DNA of 64,000 bases from Apostichopus japonicus (Eukaryota > Echinodermata > Holothuroidea > Aspidochirotida > Stichopodidae): the NCBI RefSeq assembly GCF_037975245.1, contig NC_092561.1:11281001-11345000 (forward strand), written 5' to 3'. Positions within the stretch are counted from its first letter, which is position 1; every line of letters starts with the position of its first letter. Below are positions 1 to 12,021 of this stretch, in pieces. The position numbers and the translations under genes are program-made. The notes under the pieces are model-generated. The model did not search any database, was not told where the DNA came from, and saw only the letters and a program-made list of their open reading frames with translations.

Positions 1-146
1 CTGTGGGTGTCTGACAATTCAAACCATTTGCAGAGATTAAGCAAATGTCAGGAATAGGTTAGGTTAGGTGTAATGTTAATAGGTATGGTGTAATGTGAGG
101 ATAGTGGTGGAGGCTATCAAAATGCTTTCACTGCCACTGGCCATTG

Positions 147-152
147 TTTATT
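147..152 (-). terminator. candidate polyadenylation signal of the TIGAR gene
   Basis: The minus strand reads AATAAA here, about 275 bases beyond the TIGAR stop codon. The distance suits a normal 3' untranslated region. No other evidence fixes the cleavage site. Confidence 0.4.
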
Positions 153-426
153 TCAAAGCTGTTCAGCATATTTGGTTGCAATAATTGTTACTTGATTTGT
201 TGCTTTTGGCCTCCCATATTCCTCTCCCACCTTTGAGGGTCTTCGCCTGTGTTGTGTGTTCTTTTACGTGTTGGAAAAAAAAATTACTAGCCATGTGCGC
301 ACATGCTGGCATCGATGAAACACCTACTGTGAATCGAGAGACAAGATTTTCAGAGTAAGTGGCAATTTTCAATAATGATAAACAGTGACCATGCTGCAAA
401 TAGTACATTACCTAACATCTAATAGC

Positions 427-3400
427 CTAATCATCACCTAAATGATGATCGCAAAACACAAACTTATAATCTACATGACTAGGTTTTCCGTCAGTTAACT
501 TAAATATAAAGCCAGACAGTCCAGTATTTGGGCACCTTCTGTAAATATGCATCCCTTTCGGAATTTGGCAAATGTACCTCTTCCTTAACACTTGCAATAA
601 TATACGTAAGAACATGCCGTGGGAGGAGAGCAAGACATGAGGTAGCTCCATCTCAGGGGGATATCCAATCTCGTTAAATGTGAGGGGCTCATCATCAGTT
701 CTGGCTTCCCTTGTTGTAGCCTCATCCTGTGTTGTGATGTCATCAGATGTAACGGTTGTAAAGCTGGAAGTCTTAACAAAGTTTTCAGTCATGTCCTGAC
801 ATAGGTGGTCAAGAAATGATTCCATGCGAAAAATAACCTGCAAGGAATTGAGACGGTTCACATAGCGATTGCAACAATTAGTGAAAACCACATCACCAGG
901 AAAGCCCTAGGATTAAAATAAATAAGTCAATATAACAGTATCCAACATTGAAAAACTGATCATATATTTATAATGGAAAACTGTTGATAACTGATCGTTT
1001 CCAACTACTTCACGACAGGTCCTTTACGTACATGAGATAAGAATCTTACCCAAAGCTAAATAAAAACACACTTTTCAAAACCTGGAGTTAGTTTATCCGG
1101 CCATCCAGCACAACCAAACGAAAAAGTTACAACAATGTTGAATGTAAATGCAGAGCAAATAGGACAAAGACCAGAATGCAAAAATGCATTGTGGTTTCGA
1201 TGATGTAACATGAGCAGTTTTCTTAGGAATCTTATGTAATGTATACTGAGGATGTACAACATACTTGATCTAATTTATACAATGAAAAGCAGTGTGATGT
1301 TACAAACAATAAATTCAAAAATGACACAGGCTGTCCTGAAATGACCATGGACCTCAACAACAGGCTTCTTGTACTAAATGTTATACACATTCATACCAAG
1401 TATGAGATCTGCCCTAGCTTCCAAAATTGAGATATCATGTTTACAAGGTTTTCACAATTTGACCCCTGGTGACTTCAAATGACCTTTTCACCTCCACCAA
1501 ATACATTAGGATTCTAGTACTCAATGTGGTACTTCTACATACCAAATATGAGGTCTGCCCATGCTTCCCTTATTGAGATATCGTGTTTTCGCATTTGACC
1601 CCTGGTGACCTCAAATGACCTATGATCTCCACACAATAGGCTTCTTTGCACTCAATGTGGTCCTTCTACACACCAAATATGATGCCTGCCCATGCTTCTC
1701 TTCTTGAGATATCGTGTTTACAAGGTATTCACAATTTGACCCCTGATGACCCCAAATTAGCTTTGACCTCCGCAAAAACAGTAAGCTTCTTGCACCCAAT
1801 GTGTTACTTCTATACACTAAATAGAAGGTCTGCCCAACCTTCCCTTCTTGAGCTATTGTGTTTACAGAGTTTTCACAATTTGACCCATGGTGACCCCAAA
1901 TGACCTTTGACATCTACCAAAAACAACAGGCTTCTTGTACTCAATGTGGTACTTCTACAAATCAAATATGAAATTGGTGCCACCTCCCTTCTTGAGATAA
2001 GTGTTTACAATCTGGGCATCACAAACGCACCCACACACACCCACACACACGCCCACACATACGCCATCATGAATGCAAAGGTTTCGATTATAATCAAAAT
2101 CAAAAATTGAAACAGCAAAAAGACAAAGAACGTTGCTGAAACTGATGGTAGAGAGACAAATCTGTGAAATCCAAATACTGAATATATTGAAAATTCTTGA
2201 ATTTCTTAATTACAGACGTGATATGCACATGTTCACAGCAAGTCGCTCCATTTCAGAATCAGGCATTACAAAGCAAAGTGAAAAAGTAGGTATTATGATG
2301 AAAAGGTGGGGGAAAACAAGTAACCAATGGTAAGCTAGAACCACTGGAAGACCTGGTTTAACAAATACTTTCCAACAAATGACTAAACTGCTGCTAACTG
2401 TGGGACATATACTAAATTACAGATATGGAACAAACTTTAAATATTTTCCACCCCCCATCCTTACTCCACTTCCTTTTGCATTGAATGGATTTCAACAAAC
2501 GTGACTTTTCACTAGAGACAACTTTAAATACTGATAAACCATTTTTCCCTATTTACACCTCATATGATATTTCCCCTCTCCTCCCTATTAGCAAAAAGGA
2601 AGACAACATACTCAGAGGAAATAACTATTAAACCAAAATGTTACAATATTAAGTACTGATACCTCTTCTTCTGTCTCTCCTTCTGGTATTGTTGAATTTC
2701 TTCCACCATTCGCATCAGTCCAGTTGTGATATTCATGAAATGGTTTACCTTCAAATATCCCAAAAGACTGAAAATAAAACATAAGAGGACAATTATGTTC
2801 AAATTTTCACATGAGATGAAAAACCCCAAACAGAATTTATCTACTGAAAGTAACAACTGTTGCAAGTCATATTGATGTAGTTAACAGGTCAAGGATCTGG
2901 CAGGCCACCTGTCTGTATTCTGTGTGTGTTTTTGTCCCTTCTGTTACTGTTACTTGTCATTCAGCCTTTGAAGAAGATCCTGCAAGGATCGAAACATCAG
3001 GCCAACTTACTTTTACACAGGTCAAGGATCTGTGAGGGTGGTACAGCCACCAACCCCCCCCCCCTGTCTTCCCAACAACCCTTCTTCAACCTCACATGAA
3101 GAATGTCAAGTACTTATACGTACAACATTTCATGTAACCTAATTATAGACCTAAGTTATAGCCTAAATATACCTCAGAATTACCATCTCACATCTAAACT
3201 TTGTAACTCACTATAAACAGTATGATCACCACTGCTGTAGGTAAATATTTGTTGCAAAACAGAACAGGTATATTGCTGGGTTACTAAATATGTGTGAATA
3301 TAAAATGTCTTTCTTTGAACGACAGAAACTTACAATCGAGCACAAAATGCAGCTGTAATAATGACTAAACCAAGATTTTTCTGGTTGGTTAAAAAATATC

Positions 3401-6400
3401 TAAATCTATCAATTAACGCAGTAGCACAAAAATATGTATGCTACAATAGTTGAGACAATATTAAAAGATGCAAGGTTGTCTGTATTAGATAGACAATGTT
3501 TTAAATTGTTCATGAGGAGCAGAATTTATGGCTGTGTGAGGATCATAGAAATTGAACTAAGAATGCTGACACAGTGTATCGCCATGTGTTAAAGCAGTGA
3601 AGCCTTTAAAAAAGTGAGGGCGCTTTGTGTTGTACGGCAAAAAGCCAGATCATTTGTACATCTTCATATATACATTGTGCATTCAACTTTGAAAATGAAT
3701 TTGATTTTACCCGTTTTTTTACACATCAAGGGACATCTACCAAGCAAGTATGACATTGATTCCACTTATGATTGTTGAGATATCATGTTTACAAGCTAGC
3801 CGTCACAAACACTCACACACTCCAGCACAATTGCAAAGGTTACTGAGCATTCAACCAATTTAAGCCAAATTGGATGGAAAATTAAGCAATTGAGTTTGTA
3901 TAAAACTCCTAAGAATGACTTATCAGTATATCATAATGAGAGGTTGACAATAGGACTCTCAAGGGAAACATTTACCTACCTTTTCTCTTAACCTTGCATC
4001 TTCAATAATACCAGGTGGAGAACAGCTGTTCCTCTTCACCACAGCATCAGCAGTCTGAAGAATAAAATAAATACTAATATAAGGGTAATATATTTATCAG
4101 TTGCACTATGAAAATTTTTTGATATAAATGCAACTATGATGAACTGAAACTTGCACAGCTGTCTTATCCAAGTGTCCAGAATTTGTCCAAAACAATTTGA
4201 GATGAAATAGTAAGCAGACATAAACCTTGCAAATAATTGTTGTATTTAGTTGATACTTAGTAGCTCAACTTTGTTTACAGTACCTATTTAGGTGGTGTTT
4301 CCCTTTAAAAGGAATAATATGTTGTTCAATCCTTCACTAAATGATACAAAATTTCACAACATTTATTTGAGGACAAAGTCTACACATATCCTGTTAAGTC
4401 CTGAAGAATGGTGTCCAAGGAAGGTCTAAAATCACAGGTAAACTTGTCTAAACAAAATTATGCTCTCAAAGAAAATATCAAGTTCAGTCAAAAAGTTTAT
4501 GCTCACAACACTATATATATAGATATGTCTGATACTAGGACATTTTAGCCCCTGTTAAATCCTTACTGCTCTCACTCCCCTCCTCCCCTCCCCACCTCTT
4601 CCTTAAGCTTCCAGCATCTGACAGCTGCTGGTGTACTCACAAGCTAAACAGCAGAATACAGAACTAGAGTGCTTTTGGTGAAAATATTGTTCAACAAATG
4701 ATTGGTTTCTATAAAAGCAGCTAGCCATTTCCAAACAAACCTCTCAACATGCAACTTCAAAATTAGCAAACATGGTTGCAATGTCATGACAGTCAACAGA
4801 TGTTTATAATTGTTCACAAATATCAGCACTTACACACACTATGTCCATAGCAATCGCATCAAAGATGAACCTCTGGTTTTACCAACATTGCATGACATGA
4901 TAGAGAGGAATTTGATTGACTTACACTGGTAAGACTAATTATCAACTAATTGAACTTTTCTAGGCAGACCAAATTTATACTTAAACCTGGTTTGACCTGG
5001 TTTATACTTGCATGGGTTCATCTGACAGGCACAGAATATTCTTGTGTAAATTTTGAAACATTACCTGCTGCTTTCAGCTGTCAATAATATTAGTATTCTT
5101 TGCCCCTAAAAGCTTATTATTATTATTTTGCATAGATATGACATTACCTGGATACATCTAATCAGATCACTGCTGTAAATTCTGTCAAATTTAATATTTT
5201 TCAAGTAAGCACCTGCTGCTTCTGCTTGCTTCTCTCCTAAACTGTTAAGTGGGATGTCACTTTGACCTTTCAAATAAAAATATCAAGAAATAATAATTTG
5301 AATAAACTTCAGGTGTGATATCTACTTTACATGTATGGCACTGTAATTGTGCCACACTGCTCTCACACTTGATAAAAACAAGAATTGGTCCCATGATGGT
5401 CAAAACCCAGGTGCAGAACACCTTTTCGAGGTACATGTATCTGTCCAAGTTACATTTCCAATGCCAAACACATAAGAGGTAACTTTAAGACTCATTACTG
5501 TAATGATCACTGCATTACCTGCACTAGACTTATTACCTCAACACTAAGTTCAAAGAGATGTTTTTCATATGAATCACAGGCTATGAAATTATCTAGATTG
5601 CCTTCATCCATGAGTCATGAATGAACTTTAGCCATAAAGTTCTAACAATCACATTCAAGCTGGTTCTACGAACGGAACACCAAACAGGTACACTTGAAAC
5701 TATTCAGTGCCCTTTTCAGGGTTTTCTTTTGGGGGGGGGGGAGGATTTTCCAGGGGTATTCCTTGTAACAGCACATAAAATCCACCAATTTCTAAAGACA
5801 AATTTTTAATCTGGGTATGGTACATGCAACCAAGGTACTGTCCCAAATTGGAGATGTTCGGTCATGTTATACTATGGTAGCCACTTGACATTGTGACCAT
5901 TGTAGTGAGCTACATATGAACATTTTTATGGTATTTGACAACTCGCGACCATTCGTTCTGCAGGTTTACTGTGGCAGTTTACTCACATCTCCTGCATTCA
6001 CACTGACCTTGAAAAAGTCCATTGGCATTGTACTCTGTCTCCCCACTGATGAAAGAATAAAAGATTGCTGACTATTATTAACCAATTATAGAAAATACAA
6101 ACCTCTTCAAGCCGGAGATTTTGGCAGATAGAGGTCTAACATGTTTGCTGGTAGTGAATCAAATATTAGAACCACCAGTGTAAAGTAAACCACAAGACTA
6201 CAAAGTATTAAAACTGCTTCATATTTTCCATTAATAACACAGAAAATCATTTCAATTATGACATCCAAAATTATAAAAGGATTGTTGCGGATTTCAATCT
6301 TTAGTGTAAATTTCCCGCATTTTTCATACTGTTCAGCTTTTAATGTGCTACCATTTGAAATTTATCAATGTCATGACTCACACTGAATTAGAAGATATCG

Positions 6401-7601
6401 GTTTTGTCAAAACAATGGAGAAGGTTATTTTTTGTTTGGAGAGGTCAGTTTTATCTCATAATGCAACCAGAATGCAAAATGCATTGAGGTCTCAGATGAC
6501 TTCATTGCACTAGACTTCTGCTTGAAGTTAACCAGAAATAACTATCACAATATCAATGGCCCGAAACTCTATCTATGTACACTAACATTAAATGGCATGG
6601 TAAACACAGGTCAGTCTACTGTACCTGGTAATACACACCTCCACCAAAAACAATAGGAGCCTTGTCCTCAATGTGATGCATCCACACATCATAGTATGAG
6701 AAGTATCTATGATATCCATCGTTAGATATCATGTAAAAGGGTTTTCAAAGTTGACCTCCCAAGAAACAGGATTCTTGTACTCAATATGGCAAATCCATTC
6801 ACCATGTGATTTCTACTATGAGAAATCATGTTTTAAAGGTTTTCAGGCCTCAACACTGACATTTTTTTAAAAACACTATCAACTAAAAATCTACTCGCCA
6901 AAACGCAAAACTCATTCGACACTATGACTGCTGTTCAAATCTCCATAGTACAGATCTACAACTATCAATACTTTCTATGAACAAATGTTAGGCTCTTAGG
7001 CAGATAAATGGTGGTGCGTAATTGTTCATTGGAAAATTATGTTTCTGTGCAGTATGAAAGTTTAACTTTTTTTCCACCAAAAGTTATGAACAAAGTCAAA
7101 CATGTCGCAGAATCGTAAATATGCAGCTAGGTCTACTGTACAAGTGTCACAAAGATATAAACATAAAACATCTGCAAATTGGTACATTTTCCCAATTATT
7201 TATCTTGTCTTTTAGCTGCAGATTGGTGTGCAAAATATAACGCTATTACTCCATTACACTGCCTAAGTCAAAGCGATCTTTTACACACTGAAATCTATGG
7301 TTGAAAGAGCATCTATCTTCCACTCGCAACCCGGTTTAGTAAATATCTTTGGCAAAAAATCCTAGCAGCAATAACAACAAACATAAATTTCACTCCAAGA
7401 TTAAAACTGGTAACTAAATCAACATATGTCTTAGAGATGATACAGCCTCAGGCATTATCTACTTAATGAGAACTGCTTTGTAACTATCTTGGTCATAGAA
7501 GTAAAAGCGATACATTATAACTTAAGAAGTAATCTCTTTGTAATACATCTCTACTACAAGCCCCTTAATACTTACTGTCTGATGAAGGTAACCTTGAACA
7601 T
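427..7601 (-). CDS. TIGAR: TIGAR-like fructose-2,6-bisphosphatase, six coding exons, complete
   Basis: The coding exons, in transcript order, are 7599-7601 down to 7576, 6045-6008, 5266-5148, 4054-3980, 2767-2663 and 837-427. Together they give 774 bp and 257 aa with a stop; human TIGAR is 270 aa. All junctions have AG/GT borders and the phases agree throughout. The N-terminus is MFKVTFIRHGETEYNANG, carrying the RHG phosphohistidine motif (His9). LREKSFGIFEG (about 83-93) carries the conserved acid region, IPEGETEEE (about 113-121) matches the family GGET segment, and LLSSHGMF carries the second catalytic His (about 194). Residues 140-180 are a low-complexity insert, as in vertebrate TIGAR. 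The family lowers fructose-2,6-bisphosphate, restrains glycolysis and favours the pentose phosphate pathway; that role is inferred from homology. The first two coding exons are only 26 and 38 bp. The introns hold three copies of a composite repeat. Exon joins are my reading and lack transcript support. Confidence 0.93.
1170..2120. repeat. composite interspersed repeat, copy A (tandem units of about 140 bp)
   Basis: This copy lies in the last TIGAR intron. It starts near CCAGAATGCAAAAATGCATT, followed by a GGTTTCGATGATG block, and ends near AATGCAAAGGTTTCGAT. Between these, a unit is repeated at a spacing of 136-144 bp. Each unit has a 'gacctccaccaaaa' block, a 'cttcttgtactcaatgtgg' block, 'gagatatcgtgtttacaagg', and 'acaatttgacccctggtgac'. 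The same architecture recurs near 3.7, 6.5 and 10.0 kb, so this is a dispersed family. It has no recognisable coding capacity; small frames across it are chance. Confidence 0.8.
2880..3062. repeat. interspersed-repeat fragment with a hammerhead-like hairpin motif
   Basis: The segment is bracketed by two copies of 'caggtcaaggatctg' (about 2887 and 3018). In between lies a block with GAAGA, a GATCC/GGATC stem with a TGCAA loop, and GAAAC (2969-2995). This order resembles a minimal hammerhead core, which occurs in Penelope-like retroelements, but the first core base differs from CUGANGA. It is more safely called a degenerate retroelement end. It sits in TIGAR intron 4. Confidence 0.45.
3721..3850. 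repeat. composite interspersed repeat, copy B (short, degenerate)
   Basis: One decayed unit of the family seen at 1.2-2.1 kb. It includes 'ggacatctaccaagcaagtatgac', 'gttgagatatcatgtttacaag', and a CACACAC block followed by 'gcaaaggtt'. It lies in TIGAR intron 4. Confidence 0.6.
6465..6870. repeat. composite interspersed repeat, copy C
   Basis: It begins with AACCAGAATGCAAAATGCAT, the same head as the other copies. It continues with degenerate units that contain 'cctccaccaaaaacaatagg' and 'atatcatgtaaaagggttttc'. It lies in the first TIGAR intron and has no terminal hairpin block, so it looks truncated. Confidence 0.65.
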
Positions 7602-7815
7602 CTTATCCTCAGAGACTTCTACCGATCAAAATATCACTACAAAAAAGAACAAAATACACATGAAATAGATTGATAGTATTGAAGAAAAACCCCAATTAAA
7701 CCATGGCTTGGTTTCATGATATTAATGAGATGTACAAATGTGCTGCTTTAATTACATACTATAATGTCATGTTATGCTAGACCAGTAAGGTAAGTAGTGT
7801 AATCAAACTTCAAAG

Positions 7816-8130
7816 GAGACACACACCCAACCATCATCATTGGACTGTGTGACAGAGATAACTGTCATCACAAACCCCTCTTCCCCCCTCCCCTTCTCAT
7901 CCCACCCTCCAGCCAGGAGACACAAACCCAACCATCGTCATTTGGTCTGTGTGACATAGATAACTGTCATCACCAACCCCTCTACCCACCTCCCCTTCTC
8001 ATCCCACCCTCCAGCCAGAAGACACACACCCAACCATCGTCATTGGTCTGTGTGACATAGATAACTGTCATCACCAACCCCTCTATCCCCCCCCCCCTCT
8101 CCGCATCTCACCCTCCAGCCAGGAGACACA
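7816..8130. repeat. minisatellite, three units of about 102 bp
   Basis: Units begin near 7816, 7917 and 8019, and a partial fourth begins at 8123. Each has 'gacacacacccaaccatcgtc', 'ctgtgtgacatagataactg', a C/T-rich stretch with a C homopolymer of variable length, and 'caccctccagccagga'. The units are very alike, so the array is young. It lies just upstream of the TIGAR start exon. Confidence 0.85.
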
Positions 8131-9064
8131 GTACGTAGTACAGTCAATACATACAGCTACGGTCAATACCCACAACACAGTGTACATAGCAGCGTGGACA
8201 TCTCAGGTCTAGATAAAAGATAACAAGGTATCACGTTTCATTACTGTCTGCATTTTGTAGCGACAAGAAGAAGACGTCATTTGCAAGCAACGGAAAGTTA
8301 ACTTTTTCAGAGCGCGGCACACGGTTTGGGGCGAGTCTTCAATGCCTTTAAGAACTGCCTTAATGAAAACTGCTAAAATTGAAATAGGATGAGCTCTGGT
8401 GAAAAGAGAAAACATGTACTTCGAATTTGTACCACTTTCATGAAATATTTGACACATTTACCAGAATTATACAGTACGAACTTAAGACGTGCAAATGTCC
8501 CTCTCAAGTAGTAAAGGCCTTGCTTGTTTTCGCAATTTGATCAATCCATGGATGAAGAGTAGTTCTAATATAAAACTACATGATCTGATGAGTTAATTCA
8601 GGGATATAATCATTACCGTTATCTTTGGAAACTACCATTGAGGTCTTAGCATCTCGTAATTACCGTATACGCTACCACCATATTGATACCTCGTATTTAA
8701 CGTTGAGCCTAGAACTACCCTTTACGTAATTATAGTAATAGTGTGTAGTATAGGTCTAACTTGATAGTATTGCCCTAACATAGTAACAATAACATTAGTA
8801 TTAACAGCTTTCCCGAGCACTTCTGTTACTGTATCTGAGGGTTTAACATCAGTTTTAACATCGAGAGCCTACCATTCTGTTCTACTAAGTAGAAAAGTAC
8901 GCATTTACTTAAATTTACTTAAATAGGTTGATAGGTGTAGCTAAATATACGCTCTTACGCACATGTCTTGACTTAGTCTCCATCAATGCAGCGATATGAT
9001 AGAAATAACGTGTTGATTACGCAATACGTAATTCCCCGCCTGATCGTGACAGTGTACCGCTCTT
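8131..9064. other. intergenic stretch upstream of TIGAR, no supported gene
   Basis: AT-rich unique-looking sequence. An open frame of 82 codons on the minus strand (8209-8457) has no family resemblance and no convincing splice or promoter context. The TIGAR promoter could lie between this stretch and 7601, but I see no clear TATA box. Confidence 0.5.
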
Positions 9065-10000
9065 ATGGAACGCCTTGTTAACATTTATTCAATAATTAGA
9101 GATATGTTCAATTAATTTCAAATATCTCGAATTAAATTAAAGATATCTCTAATTATTGATGATATCGTCAATTCAATTTGAGATATCAGAAATTGCATTT
9201 CGATATCTTGAATTTTATTTAAGATATCTCAAATTGATTTTAAGATATCAAGAAATAAATTAAAGATATCAAAAAAGGAAACATCATTTAAGATATCTCG
9301 AATTGAATTCGAGATATCCAAAATTGAATTCGAGATATCAAGAAAAGAATTCGAGATATCCAAAATTGAATTCAAGCTATCAAGAATTCGAATTAAAGAT
9401 ATCTGGAATACAATTAGAGATATCTGGAATACAATTAGAGATATCAAGAATTCGAATTAGAGATATCTGGAAATAAATTAGAGCTATCTGAAAATAAATA
9501 AGAGGTATCTTGAAATGAATTAGAGATATCTGTAATTATTGAATAAATGTTAAAATGGCGTTCCATTGAATTAGGATATCTCTAATTCGAATTTTTGATA
9601 TCTCTAATTCAATTTTGGATATCTCTAATTCGAATTCTTGATATCTTTAATTCAATTTTGGATATCTTTAATTCGAATTCTTGATATCTCTAATTCAATT
9701 TTGGATATCTCTATTTGTATTCCAGATATCTCTAATTGAATTTTGGATATCTCTTATTGTATTCCAGACATCTCTAATTGAATTTTGGATATCTAATTCA
9801 ATTCTTGATATCTCTAATTCAATTTTGGATATCTCGAATTCGAATTCTTGATATCTTAATTCAATTTTGGATCACTCTAAATAGAATTCTTGATATCTCG
9901 AATTCAATTTCTGATATCTCAAATATGTTTCAATTACAGATATCTGGAAATGAATAAGAGATATCTGTAATTATTGAATAAATGTTAAATGGCGTTCCAT
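9065..10000. mobile_element. foldback element made of GATATC-rich palindromic repeats, TA-flanked
   Basis: The ends are TGGAACGCC at the left and GGCGTTCCA at the right, each flanked by TA. They continue into matching TAACATTTATTCAATAATTA and its complement. The interior is a dense array of units of about 20 bp of the form GATATC plus AATT-rich spacer, for example CGAATTGAATTCGAGATATC. A third copy of the right end sits internally at about 9540-9562. The first half is rich in 'gagatatc' and the second in 'gatatctc', so the whole can fold back on itself. It has no coding capacity; leucine/isoleucine-rich open frames are by-products of the array. Confidence 0.8.
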
Positions 10001-10024
10001 ACGCGCGGAGAGGTGAAGTTTACA

Positions 10025-10960
10025 TAACCAGAATGCAAAAAAAAAAACATTGTGTTTTCGATGATGTAACATGAGCATTTTCCTTCATAAATCTGACTTA
10101 ATGTATATTGAAGGTGTACACATACTTGATCTTAGTAATACAGTGAAAAGCAGTGTGAAGTGACAGACAAATTCACAATGACACAGGCTGTCCTGAAATG
10201 ACCATTAACCTCAACAACAGGCTTCTTGTACTAAATGTGATACATCAACATACTAATTATGATATCTGTTCTTGTTGAAATATTGTGTAAAACATGGTTT
10301 TCACAATTTGACCCCTGGTAAACTCAAATGACCAATGACCTCCGCCCACAACATTAGGCATCATGTACTCAATGTGGTACAATTACATACCAAATAAGCA
10401 ATCTGTCCAAGCTTCCCTTGCGATTAATTGAGGAATGTACGTTATTGTAGCGAGACAGGTAAGAGGGGAGTGAAGTAAATGTTTGCCATTTCTTGACTTC
10501 AAATGACATTTGACCTCCACTAAAATCAATAGGCTTCTTTTACTCATTGTTACAAACCTTCTTACCAAGTATGAGATCTGCCAAAGCTACCAATATTGAG
10601 AAATCATGTTTACAAGGTTTTTGCAATTTGACCCTCTGATGACCCCAACATATAACCTCCACCAAAATCTATATACTTGTTGTAATCACTGTAGTACTTA
10701 TACGCACCAAATATGATGTCTGCCAAAGATTTCCTTCTTGAGATAATCATGTTTACAAGGTTTTCACAATTTAACCACTAGTGACCCCAAATGACCATTG
10801 ACGTCCCCAGAAAACAATAGGCTTCTTCTACTTAATGTGGTTCTCCTACACACCATATATATTCTTGAGATATCTTGAGATATGGCGTCACACACCTATC
10901 CTCATCCGCCTGCATGACTACAAAGGTTTTGATTTCATCGAAACCAAAAAGTGGGGAAAC
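10025..10960. repeat. composite interspersed repeat, copy D
   Basis: It starts with AACCAGAATGC and GTTTTCGATGATGTAACATG and ends near GGTTTTGATTTCATCGAAACC, which can form a short hairpin. Units contain 'tttgacctccac', 'aggcttctt', 'atgatgtctgcc' and 'cacaatttgaccc' blocks at multiples of about 140-160 bp. It directly follows the foldback element, separated by 24 bases. Confidence 0.75.
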
Positions 10961-11089
10961 CTTTGAGTGACGTAATGAGTGTGCTGAGACCGGATATATA
11001 GGCGTGGTTAAAACAATGTGGGTGGGCTTTAGCGAACCTCCAGGATGGAGCTGGATAAAGAAATACATAAGTGTTAACCCTGATCGAAA

Positions 11090-11160
11090 AAAGCCCCCGA
11101 AAAACGGGGGCTCCCAAAATGATGCCCCGTTTGGAGTCCCGATGGGGGGGGGGGGGTGGG
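11090..11160. repeat. GC-rich hairpin and G homopolymer
   Basis: GCCCCCG/CGGGGGC form a perfect 7-bp stem over an AAAAA loop near 11092-11111. It is followed by a run of about 12 G near 11144-11155. It resembles the debris left at the ends of hAT-like elements elsewhere in the window, but no partner end was found. Confidence 0.35.
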
Positions 11161-12021
11161 TGAAGTAGCACGATATCTACTACTAACCTCTCTGAGACAA
11201 AGAAGATGTTTTGAAAATTTTCAATAATTTTAACAAGCTAATTTTTGGCGTCAATACTGATTGTCAGCAATACACACCTCTAAAGATAAGTTGTATTCTG
11301 ATGTCTCTGTCATATCATAAACTTCCAAATATTTCGAAGGGTATAGAGGAAAAATTAAATAATAATAAATTAATTAACCAACACACTAGACTACTAAAGT
11401 AATACACTAAACTAATATAGAAAGTGCTAAACGAGGAGCTTGATTAAAATGGGAAGATGCTGGCTGCGGTTAACATAAACAGCAATAAAAGCGAATTATT
11501 ACGAATAATTTAAATGCTGTCAGCATTATGCATTTCATTTATTTAACGACTTCGTTCGTGTTCAGTTTTTAGTGTCGCATCAAATTTTTTAAAACTTAAC
11601 GTGTGTTAATGTTGCTGGTACAGCATTAAGTTTACGAATTATTCACGTAAACAACCCCATCCATCCATCTTTGTGAACACGATAACTCAAAAGGTGCATC
11701 TTTGACTTCATACCCAATTCATACACTTCATAGTTCATACATAATTGGACAATTCCGTAAAGTCGGACGTACATTTCGGACAGTTTGTTGATCCATATCT
11801 CAATGGCTATGAGGTTGCTTTTCATTTGGGTTTTATGGAACATCTGCCCTGTATTATTCTTATATAGGGTTTCAGTCCTTGTCCCTCCAAATAAAGTAAA
11901 ATACTGAAAAAACTCCCTGTGACGGACATACACAAAGAAAGTGACTTTTTCAGTTTTGTTTTGAAACTTTCTGTGAGTTGGGAATGGGGGTACAATTATA
12001 AACTACTATTATTATTATTTT
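11161..12021. other. AT-rich stretch, one weak open frame, no supported gene
   Basis: A minus-strand open frame of 96 codons spans 11643-11933. It has no signal peptide, no recognisable domain and no splice context I trust. The motif 'ggacgtaca' occurs here (about 11765) and again near 12459, which hints at repeat sequence rather than a gene. Confidence 0.4.

Noticed and set aside
4842-4880. Exon-like minus-strand piece RFIFDAIAMDIVC with AG and GTAAGT borders between two TIGAR exons
   Set aside because: The flanking TIGAR exons join without a gap against the family (SSDLIRCIQ then TADAVV), and an extra 13 residues here have no counterpart.
9229-9447. 72-codon Leu/Ile/Ser-rich frame
   Set aside because: It is a by-product of the GATATC-rich foldback array.
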